From NCBI GenBank assembly GCA_022495005.1, contig JAGYXB010001996.1:1426001-1490000 (forward strand): a DNA stretch of 64,000 nt. The letters run 5' to 3'. Positions 1 through 8,026 of this stretch are shown in pieces (the stretch's first letter is position 1; each line of letters opens with the position of its first letter). Both the position numbers and the translations under genes were made by a program. This DNA comes from Rhyacophila brunnea (lineage: Eukaryota > Arthropoda > Insecta > Trichoptera > Rhyacophilidae). The notes beneath the pieces are model-generated. The model made no database searches. It had not been told where the DNA came from and worked only from the letters and a program-made list of their open reading frames with translations.

Positions 1-245
1 ACAACGCCCCCTTTCGTAAAATAAATGGGTACTTATGTTATTTATTTTAATACTTAATTAGTAATGCCCTGTCATGATAATTAGCATGAAATTTATAAAT
101 AAAAACGACTACGCCAAATAGCGTAAGCGACATGCCTGGAAAAAATATCGCGTCATAGACATAAGCAAAGCAGCGTTACCGCCACTATCTCGAAAACTAA
201 AAGCACTAATGCAATTGTTTTATAATTTCCGTATAGGCAGTAACC
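1..245. other. AT-rich flank, no gene seen
   Basis: No open frame, RNA gene or recognised repeat. It is unrelated by eye to the inter-array units and so looks like sequence outside the composite satellite locus. Confidence 0.5.
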
Positions 246-1081
246 AATTGAAGAGTGACATTCCAAACCGGCCTAAGTCTAAAAATCTGATTTTGAGATA
301 ATCATATTTTTGTGATTTGCAATTTACCTCTTAATTTTTCGGTACTATAATGTTTGGCAATTTTATAGAAAATTCAAAGACTCAAAAACATAGTATATAA
401 ATAACATTAAAAAGTATAGTAAAACTTCAAAAAAATTCATTCAAAAACTGACTTTTTTTTCAAAATGGCCCTAAGTCTGTACTAAGTACAGTTTGGGACA
501 CAATAAAATAAAATTGAGTGTCTTTTGTGTATACAATTATGATTGTGTGATAGAATGTGGTCATGGACAGTTCTGTTGGGATGATTAATGAATAAAAATA
601 ATATAAAATTTCTTTCACTTTGATGCATTTTTTGATAAAAAGGTAAACATTGTAACTTTTACAGCATAATAATATATTATATAATAATACTACAATGTAG
701 GATCAGTTTCAATAAAAAAATAGTTTACTGATGTGCACATGAACTTATAAAACACAAATTCTCTAATATTTACTCTGACATTTCTAATCTGACGTGTTAC
801 AATATTATATTATGGCCGCTTGAAGCGTAAATGAAGCAAAAAGAGTTCAACTGCGCATGCGCATATATCTTTAGGCCAGTTTGGAAAGAATCAACCGTTA
901 CCTTAGTGCTGTTTTGAGAAAAAAAGGCACATTTCGACATCAAATTTAAGAGACTTAGGATTTTTTGTAAAATATAAGTTTTAGTGAGAATATAGATCTC
1001 AGCATACTCTATCGGATTCCATCAAAACATGAAAATTTGTAATTTTGGACTAAGGCCGGTTTGGAATGTCACTCTTCAATT
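246..1081. mobile_element. Non-autonomous TIR DNA transposon (836 bp)
   Basis: The two ends are inverted copies of each other for about 33 bp: TTGAAGAGTGACATTCC and onward through a CCGGCC core at 248-280, against the reverse complement at 1047-1080, with about one mismatch. Both ends sit against AATT, which could be the target duplication or part of the TIR. The interior is AT-rich with no transposase frame, so this is a MITE-like derivative that would depend on a transposase made elsewhere. The superfamily is not recognised. Confidence 0.8.
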
Positions 1082-1598
1082 ATTATTAACCACATTAACA
1101 GAATTCATTTTTAGAACAAATTACGGAAATAATTAAGAAAAAACCTTCTCCTCTAAAATTTATGAATTGTCGCTTACGTTGTTCTGCCGATTAACGGTCG
1201 ACATGTTCGTGGTAATTTATTTGTATATTATTATGTATTTTAATATTAAGTAACCTGGTGTATCTTTAAAATAACCTAAATTGTGGATATCTTTACCTAA
1301 TGGTTGCATTTTGACCGCTTAAAAATACTATATAACGTAAAAAATAGAAAATTATATTTTAATTCTGAGCGTCTAGTGCGAGCACTAGCGAAATGGTCTA
1401 TGGTCAAATCAGTAGTTCTTCAGCAATTCACAAAAAAGTGAAAAATACCTTAAGTGGACTTTTTGATTTGTGGTGATTTTGAAATGTTGCGATACATTTG
1501 TACACGAATACGTTAGCTCGCCCACAAACCAAACGCACGGCACGCAGCTTCATTTAGCAATGCAATGGGTGGCGTCTAGATGTATCTATAGTCTCTAA
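1082..1598. other. AT-rich flank left of satellite array A1
   Basis: No coding or RNA signal. It separates the 246-1081 element from the first satellite monomer. Unlike the DNA left of arrays A2 and A3, it is not element X, so this is probably the original left flank of the satellite. Confidence 0.45.
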
Positions 1599-2165
1599 GG
1601 GTTCGGATAAGTTTTGATACAATTGAGTTTTCATTACACACAAGTGGATTTTGGCGCTTGTTCTCTATTACCTTTCAAACGCTGTCAACCGCAGGCTGTC
1701 GACGAATTAAAGGTAAAAAGGATAAGTTTTGATAAAATTGAGTTTTCATATTTCGACGCTTGTTCCCTATTACCTTTCAAACGCTGTCAACCGCAGGCTG
1801 TCCATGAATGAAATGTAAAAGAGGATAAGTTTTGATAAAATTGAGTTTCCATATTTCGGCGCTTGTTCCCTATTACCTTTCAAACGCTGTCAACCGCAGG
1901 CTGTCCATGAATGAAAGGTAAAGAGGATAAGTTTTGATGAAATTGAGTTTTCATATTTCGACGCTTGTTCCCTATTACCTTTCAAACGCTGTCAACCGCA
2001 GGCTGTCCATGAATGAAAGGTAAAAGAGGATAAGTTTTGATAAAATTGAGTTTTCATATTTCGACGCTTGTTCCCTATTACCTTTCAAACGCTGTCAACC
2101 GCAGGCTGTCCATGAATGAAAGGTAAAAGAGGATAAGTTTTGATAAAATTGAGTTATCATTCCAC
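1599..2165. repeat. Satellite array A1 (103-bp monomer, about 5 copies)
   Basis: Head-to-tail copies of the 103-bp monomer that also builds A2 and A3. The first unit (near 1612-1665) and the last (ending near 2165) carry about 13 extra bases containing ACACAAGT between 'TTCAT' and 'TTTCG', which interior monomers lack. They look like edge monomers of an older, longer type. Any open frames here are incidental, because 103 is not divisible by 3 and the frame rotates each unit. Confidence 0.95.
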
Positions 2166-2890
2166 ACAAGTATATTTCGCATATCTAAAATTTTTTTAAT
2201 ACTGTAATAAATATACATAAATAATTACTTACTTCGCATGCTTGTACGTTGGTTCTGTTTCGACATCTCCACAATCATTACCTCTTCAAAACATTGTTTA
2301 TATGCAAATATGAACCGATAGCAAGTGTTTACTTAAGTCAAATTGACATCTTACGCCAAACTAAAAATTACGAAATTTCCATAAACTAAACTTTATGTCG
2401 GTGTCATAAAGACGAAACGCCGCTTACGCCGAACTGTCCTTAATCAATCGGCATTAATGTCAGTCACACAGGCGTAAAAAGTTGTTCGCCTATATGAAAC
2501 TAAAATTCCATATTGATTTGTAGATACGCCGAGTAATGTCTGGCAAACCGCTATACGTACGAGTTTCATCTTTGTACATATAATAGAACTGCGTTCTAGC
2601 AAGACAATGCAATATTTAACTCAAAACAGCCATTTTGTAATTTCGCCCTTATGATCCTAGAACCCCGATTTAATGTCAACGACACACATACTCTTGCGCA
2701 GCCCTTATGAATGAGAGCTTGGCGCATGGAACTCAGAAATAGTAAAAGTTCTATGGCTTGGCGTAATAAGGAAATTTGTTTAGAGTCAATAAATCGGCGA
2801 ACTATATTTCTGTAGACGATAAGAATGCCAAAACTATATCCGTCTTCTTTTCAGTGACGAAGGGTGGACGTAGGTTGTGCATATCGGGTA
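2166..2890. other. Left part of block L, nothing recognised
   Basis: Sequence directly after the last satellite monomer, repeated after A2 and A3. It has no open frame of note, no RNA gene signature and no TIR that I could pair. Confidence 0.4.
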
Positions 2891-2893
2891 TAC

Positions 2894-3372
2894 ATAGTGC
2901 ATACTAAATTTTGTCAGTCAAACATAACATAAGTTTTCATTGAACTCTAAATTGCAATGTTTACTAAGTTTAACTAAGATTTTAAAATTCAATTAAATCC
3001 TACTGATCTAAGCGATATAATACTAAAAAAATATTCGACTATTAGCTGCTGTCTTTCTAATGATTTTTTAATTACCACCTTTAAAATGCACGTTAATTAC
3101 ATCGATCGGCCGCCTGGTCATTACGCGCCAGGTGCGTCTTCAGCGTCCAAAGTATTAATAGGATGTATTCTTAATTCAACGAAAATAAATAAATACGACT
3201 GTAAACGAGTGCACCATTTTCGTCGGGTCGCGCATAGCACACCTGAACTATAATGGTTTGGAGAAGGCAGGGCTTAATTGAATTTTAAAAACTAACAGCA
3301 CCATCTGCCTGTATTCTTAGTTCAATGAAAACAAATAATTATGACTGACAAAAAGTATAGTGCGCACTATTT
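2894..3372. repeat. Nested inverted and direct repeats inside L
   Basis: A ~50-bp motif occurs three times. It is on the minus strand at 2894-2945 (reverse complement reads TTCAATGAAAAC ... GACTGACAAAA ... GCACTATG), on the plus strand at 3320-3370 with the same order, and as a weaker plus copy at 3164-3200 (TGTATTCTTAATTCAACG, matching TGTATTCTTAGTTCAATG at 3310-3327). This could be the remains of a small inverted-repeat element. A short hairpin (CGCCTGG / CCAGGTG) lies near 3112-3135. The same arrangement recurs in units 2 and 3. Confidence 0.55.
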
Positions 3373-3810
3373 ATGTTGCATCTCAACAGCCTATCTCCAC
3401 TCCTCGCCACTGCCATTAGACACAGAGATCAATAATTTAAGCTATTAGTAAAAAAAACTTCATCACTTGATATTAAAATATATAAGTAATAATATACTTA
3501 CAAATAAACTATCACACACATATTATGTGTAAACTTACCTACATAATATGAAACGTAATATCTGCTTTTTACTTCTCAGTACGGCTATGATAATTTTTAG
3601 TTAGACCCCTTTTTCTGATTCTATTTTTGTGACCGAATTGCATAAGCGACACTAATTCTTAAATTGAGTCATATTTTTAAAAAGTATCAACACCACCACT
3701 TAGACACAATCTTCAGGACCTTATAAAAGTGCAAATTTTAAAAATCGAACCATTGGGTGATTTAGAATGATTTTTTTTCCAAAATTCTTAACTTTTGAAC
3801 ATTTTGTATT

Positions 3811-3900
3811 TTGTCGGTTATTCCCGATAGCCTTTCAAACGCCGTCGACGTATGAAAGGCTTAAAGGAATAAGCGACAGTTTTGATGAAATGGAGTTCTA
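3811..3900 (+). repeat. Diverged satellite-like hairpin unit in L, copy 1
   Basis: A single unit outside the arrays that follows the monomer order: ATTCCCGAT, CCTTTCAAACGC, a central part, TGAAAGG, AAGGAATAAG, AGTTTTGATGAAAT, GGAGTT. The central loop is shorter than in the satellite (15 nt against 29 nt) and holds the palindrome CGTCGACG. The stem is AGCCTTTCA (3829-3837) with TGAAAGGCT (3853-3861). Relative to the satellite stem TTACCTTTCA/TGAAAGGTAA, two base pairs are changed on both sides. Confidence 0.8.
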
Positions 3901-4039
3901 TGTAATGGATGTTCTTTTTCATGTGTAAATAAAACTAGCTTAACGGTGCATAAAAAACATACAAACTATTAAATTTCCATATGTACCTATGTGATAGTTT
4001 AATACCTATTAAATGTGTTTTAAAATAAACAGTTCGGTT

Positions 4040-4478
4040 GTTTTTACAACGTTTTTCTTAGCTTGTATTCTTATTTGTCCGGTGATGCTTTGTCCGGTAC
4101 AAATCTTGCAATCGATTTTTAACTAATTTCCCGACTAGCTAGACATTTGAAACTTTTAGAATATATCAGAACACGATGCCAATGCATTCTTTTAATACTT
4201 TTAGCCCTTTAAGTAGAATTGAATTCATTTTCAGTTAATTCTGTTTTGTATGAAAAGTTATTTCGACACCATTATCGGTTGCTAGGGGTCTGGGGTCCTA
4301 TCAACTAAATTATTAATATATACGTGCCTTACTATTGAAATCATTATGACATATTGTCAAGTACTTACAATTTTTTTTAAATCGTTTAAGCTAGTCAAGT
4401 CAAGTTGATATGGTTCAACAGAATTTAAAAACGTTGTATATAAAAAGTTCTTTTTTATCTTGTAATTATTTTTATATA
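4040..4478 (+). repeat. Left inverted arm of element Y, copy 1
   Basis: About 440 bp starting TTTTTACAACG whose reverse complement is found, split by X, at 6785-6912 (inner part) and 40376-40709 (outer part), and again at 55915-59119. Shared landmarks include ATCGATTTTTAACTAATTTC, TCTGTTTTGTATGAAAAG, GCTAGTCAAGTCAAGTT and ATCTTGTAATTATT. Long inverted arms indicate a foldback or long-TIR type transposable element. No clear target duplication was found outside the arms. Confidence 0.8.
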
Positions 4479-4589
4479 GGTAATATTTTATCTTAACAAA
4501 TCCAGTATTCTCAAAATATAAATTCATTTTAAATCAAAAATGATGCTTTAGGTAAGTAAGTAGGTACCTAGGTACATACCTAATTCATT

Positions 4590-4850
4590 TTGCTATTGTC
4601 AAAATATATTTTCCTTCCAAGCGGACCAACTCATCACACTGATAGTGAAGAGGCGACGTTGGACCTAGCTCGGCCACTGCGGACGCCTGAAGAGAAGTTC
4701 AACCTGACTGACCTGTTTCTTACAAGCCACCATATTCCAACGGAAGGGCACCAAATAACATCTACAGACCTACAAAGTTATCTAAAGAATGGATGGGGGA
4801 GCCGCCGTCGAAAACTACCCAATCAAGACTCGCAGCTGGACACAATCTGA
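4590..4850 (+). pseudogene. 86-codon open frame in Y, copy 1; possibly a captured exon
   Basis: Open frame with no ATG near its beginning: the first codon is TTG, followed by CTA TTG TCA. The peptide is hydrophilic in its second half (SGPTHHTDSEEATLDLARPL near the start, GWGSRRRK near the end) and matches no family I know. A CCTTCCAAG sequence near 4615-4622 could be a splice acceptor, so this may be an exon captured by Y. The frame is open in all three copies, but three of the four differences I can read are amino-acid changing (T/A, P/T, S/I) and one is silent. That gives no sign of purifying selection since duplication. Confidence 0.3.
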
Positions 4851-4891
4851 CATTCGAATGACGTTTTCAAAATGGCGTCCAAAGTGTAGTT

Positions 4892-5829
4892 TAGAGGTGG
4901 GAAAACTGGTCGATTTTGAAGACTAAGTATACTTACTACCAGTATAAAAAAATACTTGGTATCTAAACTTGTTCCAAAATACTTACTAGTATTTGAAATA
5001 TCAGCTTTAATAGAATCGTTAAAAATACGTCGGCTTTTTGAAATGTCCCATTTTCGAGACAGGTACAGCTAGAACTGTGGCGCTAGTCACTCATGTTTCA
5101 GTAGTTATCCATTTATACAATCACGCATATAATTTGAATTCAGTTTATGTTTACAAATTACAATTATAACACTAAAAAATCGAGAAACTTGACGTGACGA
5201 AACCAGATAAACGCGTAGTCAGTTAACGTTATCAGAACTCCGTTATTCCGGCTTGCGACTGACGTCAATTCGATGTAAATGTCTTACTCAACTAAAACTA
5301 AAATTAAAACCCGTCGCATACTAAACAAACGCGAGTCGCGACGCCGAAGCGATGATTTCATACGTGGCAAAACTACGAACTAGCTAGCGGTCGGCGAGAT
5401 CTCATACCATGTGTCGGACTCCTGGACTCGATAAAGTTTCATACTCAACTAAAACCAAAAACCAAAAACTCTTTTAAACCTAAAACCCTAAGGCGAACTC
5501 AAAAGTATCCTATAAAACGAACACGTGACCATTTCTGTCCTTCACTATACCAACTTTACAACAGAGGAGAAAGGGAGAACAATGACAGTTGAGTATAATA
5601 TCACGGCTAGACATACGTGTATCATGATATCTCGCTCGCGCGCATTTAATATCAATAGCGCTGAATAGCGAGTCACGGCGCATATATTAGCGAATGCGTT
5701 CGAATTCGAACATCTAATACGTTTCAAGTTTCTTGAAACAAGTTTATTGGGCAACAAATACTTAGTATGGGTATTTTCATCCGAAACTTAAGTACGCAAA
5801 CTTGTGACAGTATTTCCAACTCACCTCTA
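4892..5829. mobile_element. Non-autonomous hAT-like element (938 bp)
   Basis: The ends are TAGAGGTGGGAAAACTG at 4892 and, inverted, TAGAGGTGAG at 5829, the 'AGAGGTGGG' ends typical of hAT elements. They are flanked by a perfect 8-bp duplication, GTGTAGTT, at 4884-4891 and 5830-5837. Copies 2 and 3 of the inter-array unit have the empty site with one GTGTAGTT (near 26353 and 37800). The insertion therefore came after the unit was duplicated, or at least is specific to copy 1. The interior has no transposase frame. Confidence 0.9.
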
Positions 5830-5888
5830 GTGTAGTTCGTAGTTCAATTTTTGACCATTCTTTAGATAAGTTTGTAGGACTGTACACA

Positions 5889-6315
5889 ATGGCCCCCACA
5901 TCCTTAACCGGGCCCCCAGGCTAGGATCTTTGGCGGGAGACCCTTACCTATCACTAAGGACAAATACAGTGTGACGCTCCACATAGCGTTTTCCAAATGG
6001 TGTATACGGTAAAATTAATGTGTATATTTAGTGTTTTTTGCATATTTTAATACATCCATTTGAATCATAATCGCAGGCGACTTTTTTTACTATGGAAGCA
6101 ATTTTGTGATTTGTGTGTTTATCTCACTTATCTGATGGACTCGCCTCACCGGGCCCCTAGGCTAGGGCCCTGCCAGAGCCTCCCTTGTGGGGGCCATACT
6201 GTACACGGTGTATACGGCGGAGCCACGGAATGCTGGAATGACGCAAGGAGACTGATGAGTGACAGGGATTCTTGGAAGCGCCGAGTGGTGTCCATAATAT
6301 GTTTCAACTAAGTGG
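5889..6315. repeat. GC-rich dispersed repeat module in Y, copy 1
   Basis: Two GC-rich stretches stand out from the AT-rich surroundings: 5889-5955 (GGGCCCCCAGGCTAGGATC) and 6118-6315 (TATCTCACTTATCTG ... GGGCCCCTAGGCTAGG ... GATTCTTGGAAGCGCC ... AAGTGGCGGACA). Related sequence is present at 41335-41405, 42330-42412, 52655-52785 and 54806-54898, so this is a dispersed family and not a gene of Y. The 6060-6311 frame reads MSDRDSWKR near its end, which resembles the tail of some non-LTR retrotransposon proteins. That origin is a guess. Confidence 0.6.
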
Positions 6316-6784
6316 CGGACAAGACATTTATAACAAAATACATCGAATTTGTAAAAAAAAAACTTCGCTATAACCTTTCTAGTAAAGCAACCAGCAGCCC
6401 GGTAAGTAGGTACTACTACCTATGAGAGAAAATATGGCGTTTTGTGGTAGTACCTAGGTATCTAGTGAAGAATATTAGTTTAGAAAAACTATTTTTTCTC
6501 CCATGAATAATATTTGGGAGATTTTCAAAAATTGCTTTATTTTTTAGTCTTTTCCAAATTATTTACTTGTATTAAAACAACAAAAAAATCAATAGTACAT
6601 AATTCTTGTTAAAATTATCAATTTACAAGCCTGAAAGGCATTAAAGAATCGCTTGTACTCAAAACATGACATCGACATTAGGTACTTCTTTTACCAAAAG
6701 TCCAGAAATATAATATTATTATTTATTTACAACATTGAAGTAAATAATGCTATTTCGGTTAACCTATAATATTCATGTACAATA

Positions 6785-6912
6785 CATAATAATTACAAGA
6801 TAAAAGGAACTTTTTATATACTTACAACGTTTTTAAATTTTCTGTTAAATAATCATATAAACTTGACTTGACTAGCTTGAAACGATCAAAAAAATTTGTA
6901 CTTGATAGAAAT
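6785..6912 (-). repeat. Inner part of the right inverted arm of Y, copy 1
   Basis: Reverse complement of the inner 130 bp of the 4040-4478 arm (ATTACAAGATAAAA ... ACAACGTTTTTAAATTTTCT ... AACTTGACTTGACTAGC ... ACTTGATAGAAAT). It stops at the left end of X. The rest of this arm has been lost from copy 1 and replaced by satellite. Confidence 0.8.
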
Positions 6913-8026
6913 GAGTCGTATAGTTCCTATATACGATAAGTGCACTTTTGGTCAAAATTGAGATAATGATGACATTTTTTTCTACCGCCAGCGCTCCACA
7001 ATTTGGTTCAGTTGATTCGTTCCTAAAAACTATAAATTCAAAGTGGAAGGAAATACATCAAGGAAACGATTCATCAATTAGGAATTATGGAAAAAGAACG
7101 TGGATCATCGGGAAAGGTATTTAAAATAAGACTATTTTGCATTAAATGTTGGCAAATACTGGGAGATTGAGAATTTCTCTCGAATTAAACAATTGTTTTT
7201 ATTTTAGTTATTTCCGTAATTTTTTGTAATTGTTCTACCTGCACAAAATAAAATATGTGTGAATGTAAACTTCCCTCGTTTCAAATAATGGTTTTTTAAT
7301 AACATTTTTTTATAACATTTTTTTCTGTTAAAAATTACTCGGAATACGTTTATTTAAAAAAAAATATTGTGATTACATTCTTGATAGTAAAAAAATGTCA
7401 AAATTATACATAATAGGTACATTGTGTAAAAGTACATGTTGTTTTTCATGGTATGCTTGATCCAGTGCAAGGGCCTAATGGGTTGGGCGAATGGCTAACA
7501 ACCATTCCTCGAAAAAAAAGGTCTCTTAATATAACCTTCACTCTGTGGAGGTTCCAATGCTCTGCTTAGGAGCGAAGACAGTAATTACATTTGTGTATCT
7601 TTTTCTACTATCACTTACCAAAAAAATCTTTTTAAGTTACCTAACCATGTTATATTTTTTTGATTTTATTTTACTAATCATTTGTCTATTTGATAAAGAG
7701 AAGACAAAACTTATGTTAGATTCGTTCTAATGTATTAGGTTTTATGATAATAAATTAATTTAAAAAAAATACGATTTTTATTTTACTGACGAAAATTCCC
7801 AGATCACCAATGAATGAAATCATTCTAACAAATAATTTTTGTATTTATTGAAATAATAATTGTTTTTTATTTACCCTATACTTGTCAACCACTCATCGTT
7901 AGCGTTGAGAAACAAAGACCGATAAGTCACACCTACTGGGTTCCTAAATACGATAAATTTGACAGTTAGTTCCAAATGCCGATAAATCCATCACTGTTTT
8001 GTCAATTTCTCCTTTACTGCTATGAA
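6913..8026. mobile_element. Element X, copy 1, truncated by satellite
   Basis: Begins with the X TIR (GAGTCGTATAGTTCCTATAT) and runs to CTGCTATGAAAA at 8026, where satellite starts. The right end of X is missing. Compared with copy 3, about 227 bp following 'ATAAATTCA' (near 7039) are absent. Near 7440-7580 it contains a segment resembling the 3' body of the SINE-like repeats in SRP68. No convincing protein was found; a short frame starting near 6969 (TFFSTASAPQFGS) ends at a possible splice donor GGGAAAG|GTAT. Confidence 0.7.

Larger units (their letters stand above)
2166..8026. repeat. Inter-array unit, copy 1 (L + Y + truncated X)
   Basis: First of three near-identical units lying between satellite arrays; by eye the copies differ at a few percent of sites or less. 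Order: L (2166-4039), left inverted arm of Y (4040-4478), Y interior (4479-6784), inner right arm (6785-6912), and X (6913-8026), which breaks off into satellite. It is longer than the other copies because of a 938-bp hAT-like insertion at 4892-5829. No convincing gene was found. Confidence 0.9.

Noticed and set aside
5545..5757. 70-residue minus-strand frame
   Set aside because: It lies inside the copy-specific hAT-like element and has no domain; chance frame.
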